Below are positions 50,784 through 61,959 of a stretch of 64,000 nt of DNA, in pieces (within the stretch, counting starts at the first letter, position 1; each line of letters begins with the position of its first letter). The notes beneath the pieces were generated by a model. The model made no database searches. It was given only the letters and a program-made list of their open reading frames with translations, and was not told where the DNA came from. The position numbers were made by a program, and so were the translations under genes. Source of the DNA: Thecamonas trahens ATCC 50062 (Eukaryota > Apusozoa > Apusomonadida > Apusomonadidae); assembly GCF_000142905.1 (NCBI RefSeq), contig NW_013657640.1, positions 177,246 through 241,245 on the forward strand, given 5' to 3'.

Positions 50784-51060
50784 CGTAGCTTGAATATGCT
50801 CCAAGTCAAGCGAGTCCGAGAGAGGAATGGTTGTTCCTCCCGCTCTCTTCTCCTGCCCCCCTCTCCTACTGCGGCACGCGTGCGTTTGCCACGTAAAAAC
50901 TTTGCAAAGCATCTGTCATTTTTTTGCGGCACGCGCGGATGGCTCGGACAGCAGGCCTCTGGGCGCCAGGGGCGCTGGGGTGATCGCCACAGGCCATACT
51001 AGTGATCACGGAGAGCAGGTCGCTCAATAGTCGCGGAGAGAAGCCCCTGGCCATCAGCCA

Positions 51061-51662
51061 CTACACACGATGGAGATGCTGGAACAGCTGATGCCGTCCA
51101 CCGACGCCACCCTGCCCGGTATTGGACGGAAGCACGACTTTGCCTGGGACGGCGCCACTTCCGCTGTGGCGTACCTCCACCTCGCTGCTCGCCAGCACCC
51201 CGGCCTTGATCACAGAGTCGCCGTGCGGGATCGAGACGGCCGCCCCGTCGAGCGTCAGTGGCCGCCACGGGGGCGGCGCCTTTCCGCTCCCGCCAGGAAG
51301 CGTGAGATGCGGGGTCCGGTCGACCGCGCCAAAGCTCGTCTGCAGCCGCCGCCCACCGATCGCCGGCGAGAGCACAGTCGGACCTTGCAGCCCCACAGAC
51401 GCCGGGGCCACACTCGCCTTGCTCCGTATCGGTGACAGCGGCGCACGCTCACTTTCAGGTGCAAGCTCCATCTCTCGCCATCGTGCCTCACGCGCTTGCG
51501 CCCGCGCGGCCTCTTGCTCCTCCCACAACGCCTGGAGCCGCGCCAGCTCCTCCCGCTTTGCTGCAAGCAGCGCCTCGGCAGCATCTTCGTCCGCCTCCTC
51601 GCTCTCAACAGACTCCTCCGGCACTACATCTCGCTCTGGGACAAGCGGCTCGATATCGTACA

Positions 51663-51719
<57 letters not shown>

Positions 51720-54700
51720 AAGCGGCTGCAGGCTCGGGATCGGCCTCAAGCTCAGGCATGTCGTCGACAACCGTCTCGGCCCTAGCGCCACCCACAACTT
51801 CGACGCCGCGGATCAAGCCACCCAGCTCCCGCTTTGCCTCCTCCAGCACACTTAGCAAAACGCGGCCCTCACTGTCCTTGGCCTCCTTCTCGAGTTCGAT
51901 GCCGGCAAGGTACTCCCGAAGCCGTCGGATCTCACGGTCGATGGGGACGAGCTCTGCCCGCACATCGTGCGAGAACTTGGCCGCCGCGTCGAGACCCGAC
52001 TGCGCCTTGGCGAGTTCGACCTGCAAGTCGGCGTACTCTTGGAACAACTCCATCCGCTGGGCCTCGAGCTCATCCATCCGCGCCGCAGACGCGTGCTCTT
52101 CGGTCACAGCCACCAGCTTGTCACGTGCTGCCGCAATTGAAATCCGCAGCTCGTCTAGCTCGGCGGCGAGGGCGTTGAGATCCTCCTCCGGAATTCGCGC
52201 CAGCGTGTGCTCTGTCGACGCAATCTTGTCCTCGAGAACCTCCAGTTCCTTGGTCAGCCGGATTCGCTCCATCTCGAGCACTCGCCGCCGTGCACGCCCT
52301 TCCACTGTGTCCTCCCCCACCCGAGCAAGGTACACGCCTTCGGCCTCGGCAAGCTTCCGCCGGGCGTCGGCAACCTGCTCCTCTAGTGACGAGACGTGGA
52401 CCTCGAGTGCGAGCATGTCGTTTGCCTCGGCCGGGTGGCTCAGACTGTCCACTTCGGCGAGCCGATCGCACAGCCGCTCCAGCTCCGCCGCCAGCGACGC
52501 TTTCTCCATCTCCAGCGTTCGTCGCCGCGCCTTGATCTTGGCCTGCTGCTCGCCGAGCGCCGCTAGCTGCGCCCCACGCTTGGCCGCAAGCTCGCGCTGC
52601 GTCGACGCCACAGTCTCCTGAAGCCGCAAAACTTCAGACTGGAGCATAGCATCATAGTCCGGCGCGTGCGACGGCGCAAGCTCCTTCAAGAGTGAATGGA
52701 GCGGCGACGACTCGGTCGCAAGCGCCTCCAACTGCTCTGCTAGCCGCCGGCTCACCTCTAGCAGCGTCGCCTTTTCCTTCTCCAGATATGTCCGCCGTGC
52801 ACGGATCGCAGGATCTTCGCCCAGTTGCGCAAGTGTGAGCCCCTCCCGCCGCGCAAGTTTCTCCTGCAGCTCTGCTACTTCGGTCCGCAACTCGGCCACA
52901 CGCCGCTCCTCGGCCTCGAGTCCGTGCTGTGAGCCGGTCGCTGCATCGGCCTGGCCTAGCAAGCTGTCCATCCGCGACTTGAGCTCCGTCATCTGCGCCT
53001 CCAGCAGCGCCCGCTCTGCACCCATTGCAGACATCCGCACCATCGCCATCTGCAGCGACGACGCATACGCCGCCTCGCGCTTGGCAACCTCGGTCCGCAG
53101 CGCGCTCACCTGCCCTCTCAGAGCCTCATTCTCACCGCCTGCACGAGTGTTCGGCACAGGCAGCTCCATCGCCAGTCGCTCCCGCAGCGCCTCCAGCTCG
53201 GCCTCCAGCACCATCTTCTCTTCCTCATATTGAATCGCTGCAATGTTGAGCGTCGACGCGAGGCCCGCAGACCGGCCCTCCCGCTCTGCAACCTGCATCC
53301 GCACTCGCACCACCTCGGCGCGTAGCGCTGCGTTTGATGACGCCATGTGCTCGTTGCTGGACGTCATGTCACCAAGTTGGATTGATGGCTGCGACGCAGC
53401 CCGCAGTGCGTTTTCTAGCTCCCGCAGCTGCGCCTTGAGCGCCGCCTGCTCCGCCTGCAGCGTCGATGCCCGCGCCCGCGCCACCTCGGTCTTGGTCATC
53501 GTCTCAAACTCGCGCGCCTTGACATCGCGCTGCGCCTCGGCCACTTGCATCCGCAGCCGCGACAGCTCCGCCTCGCTCACTCCGCCGGCCCCGCCACCGC
53601 TCATCGCCGCCTCGGCCGCGCCCGCCATGTGCGTCTCGATCTGTGATGTCAGCTGCGCGAGCGTGTGCTGAAGCTTTGACAGCTCTGCCTCCAGCGCCTC
53701 CTTCTCCTTGGCCACCAAGAACTGCCGCGTGCTCTTTTCCTGGCTCCGCTGCGACGCGGCGTCACGGAGAACAGAAATCCGCGCTCGCATCCCGATCACC
53801 GAGTGCCGGAGGCTCGTGTTTGGATCGCCGCTCACCGCATCACCATCGCTCCCAACCCCAGCCTCCTCTGCCGCAAGTTGCGACAATGCTGCCGAGAGCG
53901 AGTCGTACTCGGCCTGCAGCGCCACGCGCTCCGAGTCGTGCATCGCCCGCGACGTGGCCGCGCTCAGAAGCTTGGACTGCAGTGCGCCGAGTTGAGACCG
54001 CAGCTGCAGAACGCGCTCGCGAAGAGGGCCGTTAGGATCCTCTGGCACAGGCGGTATCCGCGCCTCTTCCGCCAGCGCCGTGTTCAGCGCCTCGATTTCT
54101 GTCCGCAGCCGTGCTCCAATTGCCTCGTGGAAGGCCTGCGCAGACGCGGCCCGCTCTTCCGCAGCACGGAGCGATTCTTCGCGGACCAGCAGTTTCTGCT
54201 TCAGCGCAATCACCCGCGCCCGCAGCTTCTCGTTTGGATCTGCCAACCCGGCCTCGGCCTTTGGCGTTGCCATCTTGGCCAGAGTCTCCTGCAGCTCGGT
54301 GAGCTCGGTGGACAGCGCCTCGGCCTCCAGCTTGGTCAGCAGCGCAGCTGATCGCGCCTCCATCCGCTCAGACTCGGCGTGCGCCACCGCTCGCCGGGCC
54401 GCAGTCAGATCGTCCTGGATCTCGCGGATGGAGTCGAGCGACTCTAGCCGGTCGGCGTTGAGCTCTTGCAGCGCCGCCTTTTCTTCGTCTAGCGACCGCC
54501 GCTGCGCCCGCATCGACGCCTGCAGCGAAGCCTTTTCCTGCAGCATCACCTCCAGGTTGGCCTTGACCGCCTTGCTCTCGGCCTGCGCCTCGGCAAGTTC
54601 GTTACGAAGGCCGCTTAGCGTCTCGCGGAGCTCGTTGATTTCTGTTGTGTAGTCCTTGAACTTGGTCTTGCGTCGTGTCGCCTGAATCTGCTTCATCAGC

Positions 54701-57700
54701 TCCTCGCGCTCTGCAGTCAGCGCTAGCTTCTCGCGCACGTATGCTGTCTCGACGTCCTCCAACTCCGCCTGCTTCACCCGCATCTGAGAGTGATTGCGCG
54801 CCAACGTGCTGCGCAGCTGCTGCACTTGCTCCAGTAGCTCGGCGTTCTCGTGCGGCCGCACGCTCTTGGACTCCATAATGTGCTCGGTTTTGGCCTTGAG
54901 CGACGCGTCCAGCTCGTCGATTGCCTCGCGGAGGCCGGACATCTCGGCTGCCAGCGTTGCCCGCTCGTTCATCCATTGCACCTCTTGGTCGTGGCCAGGC
55001 GTTGCCACCGCCAGGATTGCTCCGCGCTTGCGTGCCAGCTCCTTGCGTGCAGCTTCGACCTCCTCGCGGAGCCGCGCGTTCGGGTTCTTCTTGCGCGCTG
55101 CCGCTGCTGCCGCCGAGGACTCCTCGGCCTCGCGGTCAGCGAGCGCAGCCATCTGCGCCTTGAGCACATCCAGCTCGGCTTTGAGCCGCACGTTGTCCAT
55201 CTTAGCCTTGACTGTCATCTCCAGACCAGCGTCCGGCTCTGCCAGCATCGTCCCACGCTTTTCTGCCAGCTGGACTCGCAGCTCCTGTACTTGCCGCTCC
55301 ATGTCCTGATTTGCCTGCTCGAGCTCTACAGGCGGCGCAAGGACCGGGTGCAGCTCATCAAAGTGTTCGAGCATGTGCTTCAGTCGCTTGTGTTCGGCCT
55401 CGAGCGTCATTCGCTGTGTCAGCACCATGTCCTTCTTGGCCGCCACGTTGTTGAGTTGGTCCTGGAACGCGTTCTCGCGCATGGTGTGCTCTTGCCGGAG
55501 CTTGACCACCCGCGCCCGCAAGTCGGCGTTTGGATCGCCAATCGATTCCAGCGGCGGCTTTTGAGCCATTTCGGCCTGCAGCTCGGCAAGCTCGGCTGTC
55601 AGCTGGGTGTACTCGGTCTCCATCATTGCCTTCTTCGCCTTGCGCACCATCAGCTGCCCATCAACCTGGGCCATCGCGTGCCGGAGCTCGGTCACTTGCT
55701 TCCGCAGTTGCAGCGTCGATGAGTCCAGTGCAGGCTGGTTGAGCTCTGCCCGCTTCACCTCCAGATCGCCCTGCAGCTCCTGCAGCTCGGCACGAAGTGC
55801 AATCTTCTCGTGCTTGGCTGCAATGATTGCCAGCCGTTCCGGATTGGGATTTGCCGCTGCGCGGCCTTGCGCCTCGGCTGCCTGGGCACGCTTGGCCTCC
55901 ACCTCCTCGCGGAGCTCGGCAAGCTCGGTAAGTAGCGTCTCCATTTCTTCCGATCCGGATCGACCAGAAGCTAGCTCATCTGCAGGCCCGGCTGCAATGT
56001 CGGGCTGCGACACCGCAGCCAGTTGAGCCAACTCTTGTACAAGAAGCGCCTTTTGCGATGCCAGTGTCGCCAGCTTGGCCGCCGCCGCATTTGACTCTCC
56101 AGCGTGCTGAGCAGCGGCCCGTCGAGCATCCTCAACCTTGGCCCGCAGCGTCTCGAGCTCGGCTTTGCTCTCTGCGAGAGCTGCCTCACTTGCCCCAGCA
56201 TCAGCGTCTGCAGACGCATGATGGCTACTAAGTGCCACCAGCTCGGCCTCGAGTGCCATCCGCTCGTTGTTCAGCAGCGCAAACGCAGCCCGCACCTCGT
56301 CCGGCCCGCGCGCGCCGAGCCACTCGCCCTGCTGCCGCGACACATCCGCCCGGAGCTGCGCCACTTCTTGCCGTAGAGGCTCAAGGTCGTCAACAGGCAT
56401 CGGTGGCGTTTCCAGAGGGGCGTCCTTAGCCGCTTTCAGCCCAACCAGCTCGGCCTGAAGCCGGGCGCGCTCCGAATCGAGATGTGCGCTGGCTGACGCG
56501 ACGTCGAACCAGACCGACGACGCCATCCATGCTCCGCGCACTTCTGCCAGTGCCGCCCGCTCGCTACTCACAGTGCTGCGCAGTTCGACGAGCTCAGCCT
56601 CTAGCGCTCGTGCGTCGGCCTCGGCCTTTGTCATGCGTGCAGTACTCGCCTCGACATTTGCCTCGGCTGCCTCGCGCTGCTTGCGGGTCGCCTCGAGGAG
56701 CGATGAAATAGCCTCGCGCTCAAACTCGAGCTGCTTGACGGTGACGAGCGCCGCAACCTGACTCGCTGTTGATGTCGAGGCCTTGGTAAACGCCGCCGCC
56801 AAGTCGGCTTGTGCCCGTCCGACCGAGGTGCGGATGGCGTCAACATCTGCGCGCAGGTCGCGGACTTGCTTCTCGGCCTCGGCGGCACTGGTCGCCAGCT
56901 CGATTGCATCGGCGTCGGCCAGCCCGAGGACCTCGCCCAGCGCAGCCAGCTCGGCCTGCAGCCGCGCAGCTTCGTTCTGGAGCGTGATGGACTCGAGGGA
57001 GAAGCGCGATCGTGCTGCAAGCGTACCTTGTGCCTCGGCCACTCTCTGCCGCGCGGCGACAACGTCGGCGCGGAGCGCAGCCACCTCGTCGAGACTCGGG
57101 GCGGCATCCGCCGTTGGCAAACTGGGTGTGCCAATGGCAGCGAGCTCGGTCTCCAGCTTGGTGAGTGCCGCGAGCTCGGCAGAGAGAGCATCACGCTGCG
57201 ACGCAGCCTGCAGCGCTCTCAGTGAGGCTGCAAATTCGTCTGCAGAGAACAGCGCGCCCGACATCGACGCTGCCTGTGCTTCGGCCAGCGCTGCTCGCTT
57301 GGACTCGACCGCTTGGCGGAGCTCAGCTAGCGCATCGTCCGAGACCAGTTCCTGGCCCGCGAGGCCTGGAAGCTCTCCGTCGGGAAATCCTTCCGCAAGA
57401 AGAGTTAGCGAGCTGTTGAGCTGGTTGGCTTCTGATGAGAGCACAGCCGCGGCGAGCGCCCGAGTCTGGGCCTCGATGTAGGTGAGCAGGTCAAAGGGCG
57501 CCGCTGCACGGGCGGCAGTAGCGTCGGCGATCTGAGTATGCAGCTCCTGGACTGCGTTTTGCAGCTCGGCGAGTTCCTTGGCAGTCATGGTCGGTGGCGG
57601 GCTAAGACTCTGCGAGAGGGATATATCGCTCGGCTCGGCGTCAAGCACGTCGTCAAGTCGCGACTGCAGCGCCTCGAGTTGGGCCTGAAGCGTACGCGAC

Positions 57701-59020
57701 GTTGTATTGTTGAGCGAGTTGTTGAGCGCAGCCTCGTTGGCAGCAACCAGTGCGGCTGCGGATGCCTCGGCAATCTGGGTTGTCAGCTCCTCCAGCTCTC
57801 CGCGCTGAGCAGCAAGCTCGGCCTCGTGGGCGGCGTCGTCTTCGGGCTTGCTCGCGCTCGCGCGCTCCTTTTCGGCAAGAGCGGCACGGAGAGCCTCAAG
57901 CTCTGCCACCAGAGTCGCTTTTTCGGCAGCAAGAAGCGCAGCGCGCTCGGCCCGCAGCGCGCCGACCTCTGACGAGAGGACGGCGTGCGGGTCGGGAAAG
58001 TCTGAGGCTGTGACTGTCGCCTCGAGAACCTCGCGGTCGTGGAGGGCGTCTTCAAGCGCCGACTCGTTGAGGTTGGGCTTGAGTGCCCGCCACTGGACTT
58101 TGCGCTCTTCAGTCTTGGTCTCGAGCGCCTGGATCTCCATAGTCAGCTGCGGCTTACCGGACGAGGCGGTCTTGTGGGAGAGGGCCTGGAAGGCCCAGCG
58201 GCCGTCGTCAGCGCGGAAGATCTTGGCCATGACCAACGCACGCGTCGAGCGCGAGTCCAATTCGCGCTCGGCCAGCCGGACGGCAAGCAGCTCGCGGCCG
58301 TCGGCCTCAGCGGCCTCGTTGGGGGGAGACCGTCGTTTGAGCAGTCGACGACGCGGACAAAGCAGTGGCGGAGCTTGGCAAAAGCCTCCCGAGTCCCGTA
58401 GCCGGTGAGCGAGACGTAAAAGTAGTCAACCTTGGCCTCGATGCCCTGCGGATGAACGATGATGCACTCGTTGTCGCCTTCCCGGATGCGGCCGTCGTCG
58501 TCGCCCAGATGGACCATCGACTCGTCGTGTGTGGCCATATTGGAAAAGTCGATGGTCTCCACCAGGCTGTTATCCTTGGAGAACAACATCAACGACAAGT
58601 CCAAGTCGATAGCTTGCCTCTCATTCCTCGCACCCCATCCGCCAGCAATCACGATCTGTCCGCCACACATCCACCACCCGCCGCCGATACAACCCGCAAT
58701 ACCACCAGCAAGCAGAGCACCCGTCAGTCCCCCCTCCCCCGTCCCCGCCACCTACTGCTCATTCACGGATCCGCCCACAACATATCCTCTCCCCTAGTGA
58801 CCGTCCTCTTGCGCGCGCGCACGATCCGGCGCCAACTCCGCTCCCCACCGGCAAGCCACCCACCGGGAAGCCACCCAACGGCAAGCCTCCCCCCCCCCCC
58901 CCCCTCCCCCCCCCCCTCTCCTCCACGTCCACTCAATGGACATACCTTTGTCAACTGGAGGGGCTTTGTCTCCAAATAGGCCACCTCGCCGGGGCGGAGG
59001 TCGTTGGCGTCGGCTGCCAT
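51061..59020 (-). CDS. TerD-domain giant coiled-coil protein
   Basis: Exon 1, 58946-59020, encodes MAADANDLRPGEVAYLETKP plus LQLTK (donor GTATGT). Exon 2 begins at 58655 after cggacag with IVIAGGWGARNERQAIDLDL. Together they form a TerD domain: RQAIDLDLSLMLF, SMVHLGDDDGRIREGDNE, then FVKLR-like FAKLRHCFVRVVD and, after a one-base frame repair in the C-run complementary to 58321-58326, GRELLAVRLAERELD and ALVMAKIFRADDGRWAFQAL. Bacterial TerD domains bind Ca2+; acidic GDDDG and EGDNE here could do so. The rest, about 2,300 residues, is nearly continuous coiled coil with recurrent segments (DPNxxLRxxVxxLR, SAxxxERxAL), then an EPEPEP hinge and a Pro/Gly-rich end. Total about 2,556 aa. Probably a cytoskeletal or membrane-linked scaffold; no known orthologue recognised. 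Confidence 0.82.
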
Positions 59021-59382
59021 GGCCGGTGGTGCGTGTGAGGAGTGTTCGGTTGTCGACCAAGTTTGGTCGGTTGGCTGGGTGCCCACCGAGAGGGGGGGGG
59101 GGGGGGAGGGGGGGGATCATGGGATCATGGGATCGGATATCATCGGATCTCATCTAAAGACACCGGATTAAATGGCTGATGGTTGGATGGAGGGGTGGGT
59201 GGTTGGGTGGATGGAGGGGTGGGTGGGTGCCGCTTTGGATGGCAGCTGGGATTGGGCAGGCGGGGGCAGGGGGAGGGGGGGGGGGGGAAGGAGAGGCAAC
59301 CTCGGCCAGCATTCGGCGATCACCTCTTTGATGATGGGCGTTGTGGCGTGGGTGGTTGGGTGGAGGTCGAGGGTGAGGTTGG
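59021..59382. other. Intergenic, G-rich, no gene seen
   Basis: Contains a G tract at 59091-59115, a repeated gggatcatgg/gatcggatatcatcgg stretch and tggatggaggggtgggtgg repeats (about 59184-59228). It holds the 5' flank of the TerD gene and the 3' flank of the PAQR gene. Confidence 0.5.
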
Positions 59383-60267
59383 TCACAATCCTGACAGATC
59401 GCGGGAGAGGTCAAATGTGGCGGCGCAGGGCTGTGTCGCCATGTAGGCGGCAATGTCGGCGATGCCACAGGCGTGGACGTACATAGCGGCGGCGGAGAAG
59501 ATATGGAGCCAATTGTGCGAGTTGCCAAGATAGTCGAAGAAGCCCGATGGCACAAAGCGCTCCGGAACGCGCGAAGCGTAAAAGGCGGAGCCTAGGGCGA
59601 GGAGGAAGACGGCGCGAAGAACCGAGGCGACAAAGGTGGCGACGACGGGATGATCGCCGACGAGCCAGGCAATGTGTAGGGTGGAGACGACGAGTGTGGC
59701 GACGAGCGAGCCCATGGTGAGGATGCGGCCGACGATAAAAGCCGGATCGGTCATGATGGGCAGCTGCGTGGCGCCTGCGACGGCAAGGGCAACGGCAGCA
59801 AAGACAGACAGGTGCAGGGCCTGCCACTGGGGATAGCAAGCGAGCGAAAAGTATGCGATTGGGATGTACGCACCGACGATTGATGCGACGATTCCGTTGA
59901 CATCGGCCTGATTGCAACATCTGTAGGTGGCCTCATTGACCGAGTTGAAGGTATGGAAGATGGATGAGGCGGAGAAAGCGATGATGACCATAAGATGAAA
60001 GACGCCTTGCGCAGCCACGGCACCCCAAGAGTAACCATCATCCATGGCTTGGACCAGTGCCATGTATCCCACAAGTACAAAGCCTGCTGCTGCCCATAGA
60101 TGGCTATGGATGTTGGCTGTCTGGTTGTGCCATCGCCAGACAGAGGCCAGACATGCTGCTGCTGGCCACTCTACACGGTAGCCCGAGGTGATGAACCGCA
60201 TCTGGAGGTACACAGGCGCCTCCGAGTAGGATACAAGCCGTAAATTCTCTCTCTTGTCGGACACCAT
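59383..60267 (-). CDS. PAQR/AdipoR-type seven-TM receptor
   Basis: Progestin and adipoQ receptor family; members bind hormones or act as Zn-dependent ceramidases. 294 aa from ATG 60265-60267. The upstream residues are Pro-rich leader, and CAG just before the ATG could also be an acceptor. Family signature: FITSGYRVEWP, SVWRWHNQTANIHSHLW, FSASSIFHTFNSV, NQADVNGIVASIVGAYIP, FYASRVPERFVPSGFFDYLGNSHN in pieces, WLHIFSAAAMYVHA. Zn ligands of AdipoR are recognisable: His in SSIFHTF and the later NSHNWLHI pair, with Asp in ADVNG. Hydrophobic segments are consistent with seven helices. Confidence 0.93.
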   Translation of the reverse strand: MVSDKRENLRLVSYSEAPVYLQMRFITSGYRVEWPAAACLASVWRWHNQTANIHSHLWAAAGFVLVGYMALVQAMDDGYSWGAVAAQGVFHLMVIIAFSASSIFHTFNSVNEATYRCCNQADVNGIVASIVGAYIPIAYFSLACYPQWQALHLSVFAAVALAVAGATQLPIMTDPAFIVGRILTMGSLVATLVVSTLHIAWLVGDHPVVATFVASVLRAVFLLALGSAFYASRVPERFVPSGFFDYLGNSHNWLHIFSAAAMYVHACGIADIAAYMATQPCAATFDLSRDLSGL

Positions 60268-60606
60268 CTGGGCGAGGTAGTGGTAGGGGGGGGGGGGAGG
60301 GAGGGGGTGGTGCGGTGAGTTGAGTCTGTCGGTGGGCAGGCGGGCAGCAGGCAGCAGGCAGCAGGCAGCGGGCAGCGGGCAGGGGATGGGTGGCGGCAGT
60401 GGTGGTGGTGGTGATTGGGGGAGGGGATGGCCATTGATCACTGATTGTGGGTCTGGTGTCTGATGTGTGAGGGGGATGGTGCAGAGTGGCGTGGATGGGG
60501 GTGGGGTGGCTACGGGTTAGAGGCGACGTAGTGCGGTGGACAGTGGTGCAGGGCGATGATCCCGGGGGGTGGATCGGGCGGCGATCTGGCAGCGGGTTTA
60601 CATCAT
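60268..60606. other. Intergenic, no gene seen
   Basis: Holds gcaggcagcaggcagcgggcag repeats in pieces near 60335-60390 and a G run near 60287-60297. No gene or splice-linked exon is identified. Confidence 0.5.
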
Positions 60607-61722
60607 CTACATGCCGTACTTCATCATCATCTTGCGCTTCCAAGTCTCCGAGACATTGGGGTCGACGGCGTTGACATTGATGGGCACACCCGGGCCATGG
60701 GTGGAGGAGAGGTTCGCGGCGACGAGGAGGCGGCCCTTCTTGTTCAGCTCGGGCTTTGCGTCAAAGATGGCCTTGACAAAGGCAGCGATGTTCTCCTCGA
60801 GGGCCTGGTCGGGCATGTCGACGTGGCCGACTGCCGCATGGACAAGGGCAAACCGATCCAGCCGGTAGTCAACCGACGGCATGCGGAGCTGCTTGATAAG
60901 CGGAACGACGTCTTCAGCCACGGTTCCACGCTTGGGATTGGGCATGAGGCCACGCGGGCCGAGCTTCCGCGCCACCCGACCGAGCATGGGGAGCATGTCC
61001 GGGGTGGCAAGCGCTCTCGTAAAGGTGTACGTATCATCCTCCACCGTAGCCAGCAGATCCTCCGCGCCCACCACATCAGCTCCTGCCTCCTTGGCCGCCG
61101 CCGCCGCCGCGCCCTGCGCAAACACGGCAATGACGTCTGACTTGCCGGTCTCGTGCGGCAGCGTCGCCGTCCCGCGCAGCGCCGCCCGTCGCGGATCCAT
61201 GTTGATCTGCAGGGCCACATCGACGGCTTCCTTTTCCTAACCACGCCACCAGTCAGCAGAGAGGCCGGAGCATTCCCCCATGGCTCCCCATGCATAAGTG
61301 TATATCTCGTGCCAGCCGTACCCTCCCACACACCCTCCCTCACCTCCCTCTCAGACGCGACACGGTGGGATGAACGCACAGCCGGGCGGGAGGCGAGTCG
61401 GAGGGGGGGGGGGGGCATGGGCAAGGGGAAGGGGAAAGGCTAGAGGAGAAAGAGGATAGCGGAGGGGGGGGGAGGTATGATGGCGGAGGGATTGAGTACG
61501 TACGCGTGTGGTGGCAAAGAGCTTAACGAGCTGGACAGCGGTGGTAAGGTCCTCACAGAGCCCCTCCTCGTCGACGCGCAGCGCCCAGTGCGCCGAAGGC
61601 TCAATGGCAGAGGCGACAGAGGAGGAGGAGGAGGAGGAGGGGATGGTGGTGGTGGTGCTGCGCATGGCAAGGGTGTTCATCATCCGTGCCGCACCCACAG
61701 AGGCTTGCACAACTCGCAACAT
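60607..61722 (-). CDS. MRPL1: Mitochondrial ribosomal protein uL1m (bacterial-type L1)
   Basis: L1-stalk protein of the mitochondrial large subunit. Exons 61504-61722 (73 codons, donor GTACGT) and 60607-61236 (acceptor ggttag), phase 0, 282 aa. The first about 45 residues (MLRVVQASVGAARMMNTLAM, then Ser/Thr) look like a mitochondrial presequence. The mature part reads LTTAVQLVKLFATTR|EKEAVDVALQINMDPRR, RGTATLPHETGK, GADVVGAEDLL, ATPDMLPMLGRVARKLGPRGLMPNPKRGTV in pieces, NIAAFVKAIFDAKP and LSSTHGPGVPI. These are eubacterial L1 landmarks (LGPRGLMPNPK, SSTxGPG), not those of cytosolic L10a. Starting at an in-frame codon near 61218 would lose the presequence and the first domain strand. Confidence 0.94.
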
Positions 61723-61959
61723 GCCGCAGTCAGTGGGTGGGGAGAGTCGTGTGTGTGGGGGTGGGGAGGAGAGGGGAGGGGGGTGGGGGGGGGAGGGAGG
61801 GAGGGAAGAGGGTGGATCGAGAGGGGAGGGGGGATGGATTTGGGGGGGGGGGGGATCGAGGGGATCGGAAGGGGGAGGAGGATGGGGATGAACAGGAGGG
61901 GAAGGGGGGGGGGGAGATATTTTGTGGTGTGTGTGTGTGTGTGTGTGTGTGGGAGGGTG

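Noticed and set aside
60268-60441. Pro-rich N-terminal extension of the PAQR protein
   Set aside because: Composition matches the C-rich leaders of neighbouring genes; family proteins begin near the chosen ATG.
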